From: Cellulosimicrobium protaetiae
Lineage (GTDB): Bacteria > Actinomycetota > Actinomycetes > Actinomycetales > Cellulomonadaceae
DNA length: 64,000 bases
Assembly: GCF_009708005.2 (NCBI RefSeq)
Contig: NZ_CP052757.1
Location: 372,001 to 436,000, forward strand
Reading direction: 5' to 3'
Shown here: positions 25,519 through 33,825 of the stretch, piece after piece
Numbering within the stretch: the first letter of the stretch is position 1
Layout: each line of letters starts with the position of its first letter
Made by a program: the position numbers and the translations under genes
The notes under the pieces: model-generated
The model's database searches: none
What the model saw: only the letters and a program-made list of their open reading frames with translations
Told to the model about the DNA's origin: nothing

Positions 25519-26406
25519 CTAGGCCGGGGGACCGGGGGCCGCGATCCGCACGTCCACGACGACGGCGCGGTGGTCGGACAGGCCCGTGTCGACGGCCGTC
25601 GCGGGTCCCGCCGCGACGACGGTGCCGCCGCCCGGGCCGGGGTCCACGAGTACGTGGTCGATCTGCCGCGCGGGGTGGTCGGCGGGGTGGGTGAGCACGT
25701 CGGCGAGGGACGCCCAGCCGCTGATCTCGGTCGGCTCGGGCGGGCGCAGGTTGAGGTCGCCGAGCAGGACGAGCGGGCGCGGGAGTGGCCCGCACGCCCG
25801 CACGAGGGACCGGAGCTGGTCCGCCGTGAACTCGGGGCGGGACGTCGTGTGGGTCGTCACCACGGTGAGGGGGCCCCACGGCGTGCGCACGGCAGCCGCG
25901 AGCGCCGCGCGCGGCTCGTCGGGGACGACGCGGAACGGGACGACCCGCGCGGCACCGGAGGTCGCGCCCGTCGCCCGACGGCGGACGCGCGACCGCCAGG
26001 GCATCCGGTCGAGCTCGAGGCGCGACCAGCGCGCGACCGGGAACCGGCTGACCAGCCCGATCCCGTAGGACGCGACGCCGGTCACGCGCCGCACCCCGCG
26101 GCCCGGGCGTCCGGCGCGCACCCAGGCGCCCCCGACCCCGCGCAGCGTCGGGGAGAAGTGCCGGTGGTCGGCGCGCAACGCCTCGGCGGCGACGGCCACG
26201 AGGTCGGCGTGCCCCGAGCGTGGCGAGTCGCGCTCCACCTCCTGCAGCGCGAGCACGTCCGCGTCGAGGGACGCGACGGCGAGCGCGAACCGCTCGACGT
26301 CGACCGTCCCGTCGAGCGCGGCCCCGTGCAGCGTGTTGAACGTCGCGAGGCGCAGCACGCCGTCGGGTCGGGGGGCGGTCCCTGGTGCGGTGGGGTCGGC
26401 AGGCAC
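25519..26406 (-). CDS. Endonuclease/exonuclease/phosphatase (EEP) family hydrolase
   Basis: A 295-residue metal-dependent phosphodiesterase. The fold markers are present in order: LRLATFNTLHG (Asn), LALQEVERD (metal-binding Glu), VVTTHTTS, LVLLGDLNLRPPEP (Asp and Asn) and IDHVLVDP with a final LSDHRAVVVDV (Asp-His pair). Members cleave DNA, inositol phosphates or phospholipids; the substrate is unknown. There is no signal peptide. GTG 26406 follows GAGGAT (26413-26418) by 6 bases and is likely leaderless. Confidence 0.85.
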   Translation of the reverse strand: MPADPTAPGTAPRPDGVLRLATFNTLHGAALDGTVDVERFALAVASLDADVLALQEVERDSPRSGHADLVAVAAEALRADHRHFSPTLRGVGGAWVRAGRPGRGVRRVTGVASYGIGLVSRFPVARWSRLELDRMPWRSRVRRRATGATSGAARVVPFRVVPDEPRAALAAAVRTPWGPLTVVTTHTTSRPEFTADQLRSLVRACGPLPRPLVLLGDLNLRPPEPTEISGWASLADVLTHPADHPARQIDHVLVDPGPGGGTVVAAGPATAVDTGLSDHRAVVVDVRIAAPGPPA

Positions 26407-26446
26407 CGCACGATCCTCGCGCGGCCGGGTGGTCGTCGCGACCTGG

Positions 26447-27643
26447 TCAGAGGGTGCGCCGCCAGGCGACGATGCGGTCCACCGCCTCGGCGACGGTCGC
26501 CGGGGCGGCCGCGAAGGAGAGGCGGACCCAGTCGCCGCCGCGGACGCCGTCGAAGTCCGTGCCCGGGGTGAGCGCGACGCCCGCCTCGGCGAGCAGCCGC
26601 TCGCACCACGTCACGGAGTCCAGGCCGTCGCCGGAGACGTCCGCGTAGACGTAGAACGCGCCGTCCGCGGGGGCGACGCGCGACCAGCCGAGGTCGTCGA
26701 GCCGTGACAGCACGAGCTCGCGCGACGCCGCGTACCGCGCCACGTTCTCGGCCGCGGCCGCGTACCCCTCGGGGGAGAACGCCGCGACGCCCGCATGCTG
26801 CGCGAGCGCGGGCGGGGACAGCGCGACGTTGCCGGCGAGCGCGTCGACCGGGCCGACGAGCTCGTCGGGCAGCACGAGCCACCCCAGCCGCCAGCCCGTC
26901 ATGGCCCAGTACTTGGAGAACGAGTTGACGACGACCGCACCCTCGCCGACGTACCGTGCCGCGGTCGGCAGCGCCGCGGGGGCCGTGTCCGCCGCGTCGG
27001 CGTACGTGATGCCGTGGTAGATCTCGTCGCTCACGAGCCGCACGTCGTGGTCGGCGCACCAGGTCGCGACGGCGTCGAGCTCGGCGGGCAGGATCATCGT
27101 CCCGGTCGGGTTCGCGGGGCTCGCGACGACCAGCCCGTCGAGGCCGCCGCCGTAGTACGCCTCCATGAGCTGGGAGACCGTGGGCTGGTAGCGCGTCTCG
27201 GGGCCGCAGTCGAGCTCGACGACCTCGCAGCCCAGCGCGCGCAGGATGTTCTTGTACGCGGGGTAGCCGGGGCGGGCGAGCGCGACGCGGTCGCCGACGT
27301 CGAACGCGGCCAGGAACGCGAGCAGGAACCCGCCGGACGACCCGGTCGTCACCGCGACGCGCGCGGGGTCGACCTCGACGCCGTACCAGCGGTCGTAGTG
27401 CTCTGCGATCGCGCGGCGCAGGGCCGGGACGCCGAGCGACTCCGTGTAGCCGAGGTCGCCGTGCTCCAGCAGCTCGATCGCGCGGCGCCGGACGACGTCC
27501 GAGGCCCCCGTCGACGGCTCGCCCGCGCACAGGTTGAGGACGGACGCCCCCGCGTCGCGCAGCCGGTTCGCCTCGGCGAGGACCTCCATGACCGCGAACG
27601 GCGGCACGTGCGAGCGGCGAGAGACCTTCATCGACCCAGACAT
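26447..27643 (-). CDS. PLP-dependent class I/II aminotransferase
   Basis: A 398-residue fold-type I enzyme. The PLP lysine is in VVNSFSKYWAMTGWRLGW; the cofactor-contact motifs ASPANPTGTM, LVSDEIYHG and a final WVRLSFA with its Arg are intact. The N-terminal NLCAGEPSTG is typical of aspartate/alanine-type aminotransferases. The exact amino acid cannot be assigned. ATG 27643 follows CATGAT (27650-27655) by 6 bases, so it appears leaderless; another Met five residues in is possible. Repeated palindromic sequence lies upstream. Confidence 0.88.
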   Translation of the reverse strand: MSGSMKVSRRSHVPPFAVMEVLAEANRLRDAGASVLNLCAGEPSTGASDVVRRRAIELLEHGDLGYTESLGVPALRRAIAEHYDRWYGVEVDPARVAVTTGSSGGFLLAFLAAFDVGDRVALARPGYPAYKNILRALGCEVVELDCGPETRYQPTVSQLMEAYYGGGLDGLVVASPANPTGTMILPAELDAVATWCADHDVRLVSDEIYHGITYADAADTAPAALPTAARYVGEGAVVVNSFSKYWAMTGWRLGWLVLPDELVGPVDALAGNVALSPPALAQHAGVAAFSPEGYAAAAENVARYAASRELVLSRLDDLGWSRVAPADGAFYVYADVSGDGLDSVTWCERLLAEAGVALTPGTDFDGVRGGDWVRLSFAAAPATVAEAVDRIVAWRRTL

Positions 27644-27677
27644 GGGGCCATCATGCCGGGTCGCCGGGGGCCGGTCC

Positions 27678-27765
27678 CCGAACCCGGGGTTACGGGCACC
27701 CGCGGTGCCGAACCCGGGGATGCGGGCGGGTTCGACGGCCGCACCGCCCACGACCCCGGGTTCGG
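27678..27765. repeat. Direct and inverted copies of CCGAACCCGGGG in a divergent promoter region
   Basis: CCGAACCCGGGG occurs at 27678-27689 and 27708-27719, and its exact inverse CCCCGGGTTCGG at 27754-27765. The copies lie between the divergent aminotransferase gene and the gene at 27864. They could be regulator sites or a cruciform-prone stretch. Confidence 0.6.
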
Positions 27766-27863
27766 CGTGGGTCATTCGTTCGGGGGACGTCGTCGGGGCC
27801 GACGGCGCGGGGTCGGTCGTCCGGGCGACGCGGCCGCGCGGGGCGACAGGTTCGGATGGGGAC

Positions 27864-28487
27864 GTGAGCGACGACGTGTGGGACGGAGCCGACAGGCGGG
27901 CGGAAGACGGCAGGGCGGACGACGGGCGGTCGCGACGCGACGCGACCTTCCGACCCGTCCGGGGGTGGGCCGTGCTGTGGCGCAGCGCGTTCGTGCTGTG
28001 GCACGGCGGGCACGAGTACGTCGTCGACGTGGACTTCCTCGACTGGGACGAGCGGATCCGGCTCTACCGCGATCGCCGCCTCGTCGACGAGCAGCGCTCC
28101 CGGGCGCGCTTCGAGCTCGCCGGCGCGCGGGTCGAGGCCCGGATGAGCCTCTACGGGATGCGGTACGTGCGCGTCGTCGACGCGGTGGGAGACGTCCAGG
28201 ACGTCCCGCCGATGCCGGGGACCGCGGAGGCGTGGCGCGACCGCATGGACCGCGAGCGGCCGACGGCGAGCCGCGCCGTCGGGGTCGTCGCGTGGGTCGT
28301 GCTCGTGGTCGCGCTCGTGACGCAGGTGCCGCAGCTCCTCGACCTCGTCTCGGGGTTCACGGGCTGGACGCCGCCGTTCGTGCCCGACCTGCCCGCCCCG
28401 GCGAACACGGTGCTGGCCGTCGCCGGGGTGGTCGCGGCGGTCGACCGCGGGCTGCGGCGCCGCTACCACCCCCTCCTCGACGACTGA
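27864..28487 (+). CDS. Hypothetical protein with C-terminal membrane segments
   Basis: A 207-residue protein that I do not recognise. After a charged N-terminus (about 1-40) there is a soluble domain with WRSAFVLWHGGHEYVVDVDFLDWDERIRLYRDRRLVDEQ in two blocks, then one clear transmembrane helix (VGVVAWVVLVVALVTQVPQLL) and a weaker one (VLAVAGVVAAV) before a basic end. GTG 27864 is the most plausible start, since earlier in-frame sequence overlaps the repeat-rich promoter region. It is divergent from the aminotransferase. Confidence 0.65.
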   Translation: MSDDVWDGADRRAEDGRADDGRSRRDATFRPVRGWAVLWRSAFVLWHGGHEYVVDVDFLDWDERIRLYRDRRLVDEQRSRARFELAGARVEARMSLYGMRYVRVVDAVGDVQDVPPMPGTAEAWRDRMDRERPTASRAVGVVAWVVLVVALVTQVPQLLDLVSGFTGWTPPFVPDLPAPANTVLAVAGVVAAVDRGLRRRYHPLLDD

Positions 28488-28550
28488 CCGACGGCTCGGC
28501 CCGCGATGCGGGATGCCTACGCTGGAGAGTCACCGACAGAGGAGGTTCCC

Positions 28551-29147
28551 GTGTTCCGACGACGGTCCCGCAGCATCCCCGACGACGACCCGGTCCGGCG
28601 CGCTGCCCAGTACCGGGTCGACCGCGAGATCGCGCGCGAGGAGGCGGAGCACGGTGCCGCGCCCGGCGGAGCCTCGCCCGCCGCCGACACGCGACCGACG
28701 ACGGAGGCGTCATCGACCGACGAGGAGGCCGCCCTCCGGACCCCACGCCGTGTACGACCGGAGGACCACGCGATGTACGTCGACACGGTGATCGACCAGG
28801 CGATCCGGCGCGGCGAGTTCGACGACCTCCCGCTCGCGGGCAAGCCGATCCCCGGGCTGACGGGCACGCACGACCCCGACTGGTGGCTCCGGTCGGTCAT
28901 CGAGCGCGAGCAGCTCACCGGGCTCGGGCCACCCGCGATGCTGCTCAAGCAGGAGGACCGCGAGCTCGACGACCGGCTCGACCGCGAGCTCGACGAGCAG
29001 GTCGTCCGCGAGCTCCTGACGGACTTCAACGCACGCGTCGTCGACGCCCGCCGCCAGCTCCTGGGCGGCCCGCCCGTGGTCACGCCGACGCGCGACGTCG
29101 AGCACGAGGTCGCACGCTGGCGCACCCGCCGCGGACGGACCGGCTAG
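28551..29147 (+). CDS. DUF1992 (DnaJ homologue subfamily C member 28-like) protein
   Basis: A 198-residue protein. Residues about 75-145 carry the conserved block: VDTVIDQAIRRGEFDDLPLAGKPI, DWWLRSVIEREQL and GPPAMLLKQEDRELDDRL. The same block is found in the DNAJC28-like DUF1992 family, whose function is unknown and which lacks a J domain here. The N-terminal 60 residues are charged and probably disordered. GTG 28551 has a GGAGG site 5 bases upstream, which fixes the start. A hairpin follows its stop. Confidence 0.85.
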   Translation: MFRRRSRSIPDDDPVRRAAQYRVDREIAREEAEHGAAPGGASPAADTRPTTEASSTDEEAALRTPRRVRPEDHAMYVDTVIDQAIRRGEFDDLPLAGKPIPGLTGTHDPDWWLRSVIEREQLTGLGPPAMLLKQEDRELDDRLDRELDEQVVRELLTDFNARVVDARRQLLGGPPVVTPTRDVEHEVARWRTRRGRTG

Positions 29148-29170
29148 CCCGTACGGACGGACCCGCCGTC

Positions 29171-29223
29171 GAACACGACATGGGGGTCGCTATCGGGCTG
29201 ATAACGACCCCCACGTCGTGCTC
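29171..29223. terminator. Bidirectional hairpin between convergent genes
   Basis: The stem pairs 29174-29194 with 29200-29220 with two mismatches, closing on a 5-base loop; the core GGGGGTCG/CGACCCCC (29182-29189 with 29205-29212) is perfect. It lies between the ends of the DUF1992 gene and the chitinase gene. The left arm shares ACGACATG and CGCTATC with the hairpin at 135-183, so both may belong to one repeated family. Confidence 0.75.
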
Positions 29224-29253
29224 GGCGAGGGATCGGGGGCGGGCCCCGGTTTG

Positions 29254-30579
29254 CTAGCGGTTCTGGAGGGCTCGGACGTTGTCGCCGAACGTCCAGCCCT
29301 TCGAGCCGTCCCAGTTGATCGACCACGTCATGAGGCCCTTGAGCCGCGACGTGTACGGCTGGTAGGCCTGCGTGACGAGGGACGGCGTCATGTACCCGCC
29401 CCCGGCACCCTGCTGCGCGGGCAGGCCGGGCACCTGCTTGTCGTAGGGGACGCGGATCGTGACGCCCTGGATCGTGAGCCCGGCGTTCAGGCAGTCGGTC
29501 TGCGCCTGGAAGCCCTGGACCGTCCCGGCGGCGTACGAGTCGCCGCTGCACCCGTACATCGACCCGTTGTAGTACTGCATGTTGAGCCACCACAGCCGAC
29601 CGTTGTCGGCGTACTTCTTGATGATCGGCAGGTACGAGCCCCAGATCGAGCCGTACACGACGCTGCCGCCCGTGACGTACGCCGTCTCGGGCGCCATGGT
29701 GAGCCCGAAGTTGCTCGGCATCTCGGCGAGGACGCCGTCGATGATCCGGATCAGGTTCGCCTGGGACGTCGAGAGCTGGTTGATGTTCCCGCTCCCGGTC
29801 AGCCCCGTCTCGATGTCGATGTCGATGCCGTCGAAGTGGTGGTCGCGCAGGAGGGGCACGACCGTCTGGACGAAGCGGTCCGCGACGGCCTGGCTGGACA
29901 GGTCGATCCCGGCCGTGGCTCCGCCGATCGACAGGAGGAGGCGCGTCCCGTCCGCCTTCGCGGCGCACATCTGCGCGGGGGTGGGCACGTCGACCCCGAC
30001 GTCCATGCCGTCCTCCCACAGCACCGTGCCGTCGGGCAGGATCACGGGGAACGCGAGGTTGACGACGTTGTACCCGTGCTGGTCGATGCGGGGGTCGTCG
30101 ATCGGGATGTGCCCCAGGCCGGGGTGGACGCCGTTGGACGCGCCGTCCCAGTTCTCCCAGTACCCGTGGAGGACCTTGCCCGTGGGCCGGGACTGCACGC
30201 CGCACCCGGCCGGCGGGTCGGTGGGCGGGTCGGTCGGGGGATCCGTCGGAGGGTCGGTCGGGGGATCCGTCGGCGGGTCGGTGGGCGGGGTCGTCGGGTC
30301 GCACGCGCCGCCGTCCGTCCACAGGGTCGGTGTGGCGGCCGGGTTCCAGCCCGTGCCCACGTACGCGGTGTGCGTGACGCGCGCGGTGTAGCTCCGGCCG
30401 CCGTACGTCACGACCGTGCCCGCCGGGTACGACGAGCCCTCCGCCCAGACGGTGGCGGAGCACGTGGCGGCGGCCGCGGGTGCGAGCGCGCCCGGGACGG
30501 CGGCGGCGCCGGCCAGGAGCGCGGCCGCCAGGGCGACGGTCGCCGTCGCGGCGGTCAGCGGTCGGGGACGAGATCTCAC
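29254..30579 (-). CDS. Secreted GH18 chitinase with a chitin-binding domain
   Basis: A 441-residue secreted enzyme. Residues 1-38 are a signal peptide (ATVALAAALLAGAAAVPGAL). Residues about 40-93 form a CBM5/12-type chitin-binding domain (WAEGSSYPAGTVVTYGGRSY, GWNPAATPTLW). A TDPP-repeat linker (about 99-123) leads to the GH18 barrel. The catalytic motif DGIDIDIE spans 250-257, with Glu257 as the acid, and LLLSIGGATAG is the conserved third strand. It should cleave chitin outside the cell. GTG 30579 is chosen because GAGG lies upstream and the signal peptide starts there; the longer upstream frame is not needed. Divergent from an alpha/beta hydrolase gene. Confidence 0.93.
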   Translation of the reverse strand: MRSRPRPLTAATATVALAAALLAGAAAVPGALAPAAAATCSATVWAEGSSYPAGTVVTYGGRSYTARVTHTAYVGTGWNPAATPTLWTDGGACDPTTPPTDPPTDPPTDPPTDPPTDPPTDPPAGCGVQSRPTGKVLHGYWENWDGASNGVHPGLGHIPIDDPRIDQHGYNVVNLAFPVILPDGTVLWEDGMDVGVDVPTPAQMCAAKADGTRLLLSIGGATAGIDLSSQAVADRFVQTVVPLLRDHHFDGIDIDIETGLTGSGNINQLSTSQANLIRIIDGVLAEMPSNFGLTMAPETAYVTGGSVVYGSIWGSYLPIIKKYADNGRLWWLNMQYYNGSMYGCSGDSYAAGTVQGFQAQTDCLNAGLTIQGVTIRVPYDKQVPGLPAQQGAGGGYMTPSLVTQAYQPYTSRLKGLMTWSINWDGSKGWTFGDNVRALQNR

Positions 30580-30788
30580 GAGGGCACCTCGGTTCGGTCG
30601 CACGACGGCCGGGGCGGGCGCCGTCGGCCGGGACACCGCCAGTCTGCGAGCGCCTGACGACGTCGCGCATGAGGGATCACCACACACCTCCCGCCGCTGG
30701 GGTACGGGTGGTCACGGACCGCCGTCCCGCGGGCCACGGACGCCCGCGCGGCGAGCGGTCGGCCGCTCGCCCGCCTAGGGTCGGCCGC

Positions 30789-31961
30789 ATGGCCGACTGG
30801 CAGCCCGACGTCCTCGGCGACGACTACGAGCAGCTCACGCTGCCGCTCGCCCCCGACGACGAGGGCGAGGTCGTCGCGACGCTCGTGCGCCGCCGTCGGG
30901 CCGGGGGAGCCGGTACGGTCGACCCCCACGCAGGGGGCCAGTACCTCGACGTCCTGTACGTCCACGGCTGGTCCGACTACTTCTTCCAGACCGAGCTCGC
31001 GGACTTCTGGGAGGCGCACGGTGCGCGGTTCCACGCGCTCGACCTGCGCAAGTACGGGCGGAGCCTGCGGCCCGGGCAGACGCCGGGCTTCGTCACCGAC
31101 CTCACGACGTACGACGAGGACCTCGCCGCGGCGCTCGCCGCGATCGGTCACCGGGGCGACGGGAGGTCGCCCCGCCGGCTGCTGCTCATGGGCCACTCGA
31201 CGGGCGGGCTGACGCTCAGCCTGTGGCTCGCCCGGAACCCCGGACGCGCGTCGGCCCTCGTCCTCAACAGCCCGTGGCTGGAGTTCCAGACGCGCGAGGT
31301 CGGGCGCCTCCTGCTCGAACCCGTCATCGGAGCGCGTGCACGCCTCACGCCGACGCGCCCGCTGCCGAACGTCGACCTCGGCTTCTACACGCGCTCCGTG
31401 AGCAAGGACTTCGGCGGGGAGTGGACGTACGACCTCGCGTGGCGTCCGCAGCACGGGTTCCGCACGACGCCCGCGTGGCTGTCCGCCGTCTTCCACGGGC
31501 AGCAGGCCGTGGCGCGCGGCCTGTCGATCGGTGCGCCCGTGCTCGTGCTGCTCTCCGCCCGCAGCACCCTGCTGCCACGCTGGACGCCCGAGATGAGGCA
31601 CACGGACACGGCGATCGACGTGGACGGGGTCGCGCAGCGGTCCGTCCAGCTCGGCGACCTCGTCACGGTCGTCCGGCTCGACGGCGCGCTGCACGACGTG
31701 GTGCTCTCGGCCCGGCCCGTTCGGTCGCTCGCGTACGGCCGGATCGCGCAGTGGGTCGGCGCGTACCTCCCGCGCCCCGCGCCTGTCCGGCCCGACGTCG
31801 TCGCGGCCACCCCGCCGGGCGACGCACCACCGGCGTCGGGCGGCCTGGGTCGGGTGCTCTCCCGCCTCGGCGCCGGCGCGCACCGGGCAGGGCGGGCCGT
31901 CGCCCGCACGGTGGGAGCCGCCGTCGGGACCGTGCGCGGGCGTCGGTCCCGCACCCGCTGA
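30789..31961 (+). CDS. Alpha/beta hydrolase, serine aminopeptidase S33 / monoacylglycerol-lipase type
   Basis: A 390-residue cytosolic hydrolase. The oxyanion region is YVHGWSDYFFQTELADFW, the nucleophile elbow is MGHSTGG (Ser near residue 138), and HDVVLSA near residue 300 probably supplies the catalytic His. HALDLRKYGRS is typical of the S33/lysophospholipase group. The natural ester is unknown. The last 70 residues are basic and low in complexity. ATG 30789 follows TAGGGT (30776-30781) by 7 bases, so the message is probably leaderless; the same TAGGGTCGGCCG stretch precedes the start at 8632. Confidence 0.8.
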   Translation: MADWQPDVLGDDYEQLTLPLAPDDEGEVVATLVRRRRAGGAGTVDPHAGGQYLDVLYVHGWSDYFFQTELADFWEAHGARFHALDLRKYGRSLRPGQTPGFVTDLTTYDEDLAAALAAIGHRGDGRSPRRLLLMGHSTGGLTLSLWLARNPGRASALVLNSPWLEFQTREVGRLLLEPVIGARARLTPTRPLPNVDLGFYTRSVSKDFGGEWTYDLAWRPQHGFRTTPAWLSAVFHGQQAVARGLSIGAPVLVLLSARSTLLPRWTPEMRHTDTAIDVDGVAQRSVQLGDLVTVVRLDGALHDVVLSARPVRSLAYGRIAQWVGAYLPRPAPVRPDVVAATPPGDAPPASGGLGRVLSRLGAGAHRAGRAVARTVGAAVGTVRGRRSRTR

Positions 31962-31981
31962 CCGTCGCGAGCCGGACGGTC
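31960..31981. terminator. Short hairpin between convergent genes
   Basis: GACCGTC (31960-31966) and GACGGTC (31975-31981) form a perfect 7-bp stem with an 8-base loop. It overlaps the hydrolase stop codon and lies 12 bases from the end of the phosphatase gene. Confidence 0.5.
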
Positions 31982-31993
31982 GGGTCGTGGCCG

Positions 31994-32515
31994 TCAGTCG
32001 TCGAGGTGCGCCCGCACGTACGCCACGATCCCGTCGGCCGCAGCCTCGACCTCCTCCAGGCAGTCCTCGAACTCCCGGCGACCGCCGTACCACGGGTCGG
32101 CGATGTCGAGCGCGTGCTCGGGGTCGCCGGGCGCCACCTGCGGCGCGGCCGGGTCGAACGATCGGTACATCCGCACCGGGGCCGCGGCGTCGAGCCGGCG
32201 CAGGGCGCGCGCGTGCTGGGACGTCATCGCGAGGACGAGGTCGCGCGCGGCGAGGTCGCCCGCGCGCACCTGGCGTGCGCGGTGCGTCCCGTCGACGACG
32301 TAGCCGTGCTCCGTGAGCACGTCGCGGGCCCGCCGGTCCACGGGGTGGCCCTGCTCCTCGTCGCTGATCCCCGTCGAGTCCACCACCACCCGGCCGCCGA
32401 GGCCCGCGGCCTCGAAGCGGTCGCGCAGCACCACCTCGGCCATGGGGGACCGGCAGATGTTGCCGGTGCAGACGGTCATGACGCGGTACGGCCCGGGGGC
32501 CTCGGCACTGGTCAT
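31994..32515 (-). CDS. Low-molecular-weight protein-tyrosine phosphatase
   Basis: A 173-residue enzyme with the P-loop CTGNICRS (nucleophile Cys16, Arg22) and the acid loop DIADPWYGG near residue 137. It removes phosphate from tyrosine residues, in bacteria often on kinases that control exopolysaccharide export or virulence. No tyrosine kinase gene is nearby. ATG 32515 follows CAGAAT (32522-32527) by 6 bases and is probably leaderless. The C-terminus EEVEAAADGIVAYV is typical of actinobacterial members. Confidence 0.92.
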   Translation of the reverse strand: MTSAEAPGPYRVMTVCTGNICRSPMAEVVLRDRFEAAGLGGRVVVDSTGISDEEQGHPVDRRARDVLTEHGYVVDGTHRARQVRAGDLAARDLVLAMTSQHARALRRLDAAAPVRMYRSFDPAAPQVAPGDPEHALDIADPWYGGRREFEDCLEEVEAAADGIVAYVRAHLDD

Positions 32516-32602
32516 GACCCCATTCTGCGGGAGGCGCACGCGCGGCTCACGTGCGCGACCGGTCGCCGGGCGTCCGGAGACCGCCGCGTCTACCGTGAGG
32601 TC

Positions 32603-33511
32603 ATGATGATCGGGGCGGGGTCGGGGCGGATCGCCGTGACGGGCGCGAGCGGGCTCCTGGGGTCGAAGCTGGCGTACCGCCTCGCCGCCGAGGGCGCGTC
32701 GCAGCGGCTCGTCGTGCGCGACGCCGCGCGGGCTCCCGGCCTCGGGGACGACCCCCTCCCGGGGTCGGACGTGGCCGTGGTCGCCGGGTACACCGACACG
32801 CGCGGGATGGTCGCGGCGTTCACGGGCGTCGACACCGTGCTCCTCGTGTCCGCGCGCGAGGACCGGGACCGCGTCGCGCAGCACCGTGCGGCGGTCGATG
32901 CGGCCATCGCGGCGGGTGTGGGGCGCATCGTCTACGTGTCGTTCGTCGGTGCGGCGCCGGACGCCGTCTTCACGTTCGCGCGCGACCACTGGCGCACCGA
33001 GGAGTACATCCGCGCGACGGGCGTGCGCCACACGTTCCTGCGCGACAACCTCTACCACCGCGGGCTCGCGCTCATGGTCGGCGACGACGGCGTGATCCGC
33101 GGGCCGGCGGGCGACGGCCGGGTCGCGTCGGTGTCGCACGACGACATCGCCGACGTCGCGACCGTCGTCCTGCTCGACGCCGAGGCCCACCGCCACGACG
33201 GCGTCACGTACGACGTCACCGGGCCGGAGGCGCTCACGCTCGGCGAGGTCGCCGACGCCCTGTCGGCCGCGACGGGGCGCGAGATCACCTACCACCCCGA
33301 GACCGTCGCCGAGGCGTACGCGTCGCGCGAGCACTACGGGGTGCCACGCTTCGAGGTCGACGGGTGGGTGTCGTCGTACACGGCGATCGCGGCGGGGGAG
33401 CTCGCGCACGTGAGCGACACGGTGCCGCGGCTCGTGGAGCGCCCGGCGCAGTCGTTCGCCGCGTGGCTCGACGACTACCCCGACGAGTGGGCGCACCTGC
33501 GCCCCGCCTGA
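32603..33511 (+). CDS. NmrA-like NAD(P)-binding protein (atypical SDR)
   Basis: A 302-residue Rossmann protein: IAVTGASGLLGSKLAYRL at the N-terminus, VDTVLLVSARE, GVGRIVYVSFVGAAPDAVFTFARDHWRTEE and HTFLRDNLYHRG. This matches the NmrA/QOR2-like group of atypical short-chain dehydrogenases, which bind NAD(P)H and act as redox sensors or quinone reductases. The Tyr-x3-Lys catalytic pair is not evident. ATG 32603 follows TACCGT (32591-32596) by 6 bases and is probably leaderless. Divergent from the phosphatase gene. A structured non-coding region follows. Confidence 0.85.
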   Translation: MMIGAGSGRIAVTGASGLLGSKLAYRLAAEGASQRLVVRDAARAPGLGDDPLPGSDVAVVAGYTDTRGMVAAFTGVDTVLLVSAREDRDRVAQHRAAVDAAIAAGVGRIVYVSFVGAAPDAVFTFARDHWRTEEYIRATGVRHTFLRDNLYHRGLALMVGDDGVIRGPAGDGRVASVSHDDIADVATVVLLDAEAHRHDGVTYDVTGPEALTLGEVADALSAATGREITYHPETVAEAYASREHYGVPRFEVDGWVSSYTAIAAGELAHVSDTVPRLVERPAQSFAAWLDDYPDEWAHLRPA

Positions 33512-33580
33512 CGTTCCACGCCGTGCGCGAAAACCCCTGGCGCGGTCCGCGGGGGCGGACGTACCGTCGTCGTACACGCG

Positions 33581-33807
33581 AAAGGAGGTGGTCCTGGAAG
33601 TGAAGATTCTTCGGACTCGTGAGGTGGTTGCGCGCTAGTCGTCGCGCAACCGATCCAGCAACGGACCGGCTGCGGTGAGCCCGTGAACCGGGCGGGGTCT
33701 CCCGAGGGGAGGCGCCCGACGGCGAGCGAGTACCACGCAACCACCGGAGCCCGCGGGTGTCGTGCCCTCGTCCAGCACGACAGGAGGAACCCTCCAGCCC
33801 GCGGGCT
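33581..33807 (+). ncRNA. Candidate structured RNA with a short leader-peptide ORF
   Basis: This 314-base gap (33512-33825) is unlike ordinary intergenic DNA here. AAAGGAGGTGG (33581-33591) is a near-perfect anti-Shine-Dalgarno match, followed by a 12-codon ORF with AT-rich codons. GGTTGCGCG (33626-33634) and CGCGCAACC (33643-33651) form a 9-bp hairpin over its stop codon. Small stems follow at 33679-33693 and 33699-33711. Then comes a compact three-way junction: AGCCCGCGGG (33748-33757) with CCCGCGGGCT (33798-33807), TGTCGTG (33758-33764) with CACGACA (33776-33782), and GGAGG (33783-33787) with CCTCC (33791-33795). No plus-strand gene follows, so it may be a free small RNA. I could not match it to a known class. 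Confidence 0.5.
33600..33638 (+). CDS. Possible 12-residue peptide MKILRTREVVAR
   Basis: GTG 33600 to TAG 33636-33638 encodes MKILRTREVVAR behind a very strong ribosome site (GGAGG 33584-33588, spacing 11). Codons ATT, CTT, ACT, CGT and GTT are rare in this genome, so the nucleotide sequence itself seems to be conserved or foreign. The stop codon lies in the loop of a 9-bp hairpin, as in attenuator-type leaders. It could equally be part of an RNA with no peptide role. Confidence 0.35.
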   Translation: MKILRTREVVAR

Positions 33808-33825
33808 TCCTGCTGCCCACCCCCA

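Noticed and set aside
33581-33807. Assignment of the structured region to a known riboswitch (c-di-AMP, cobalamin, SAM and glycine types were considered)
   Set aside because: None of the conserved cores I know for these classes could be matched, so it is left unclassified.
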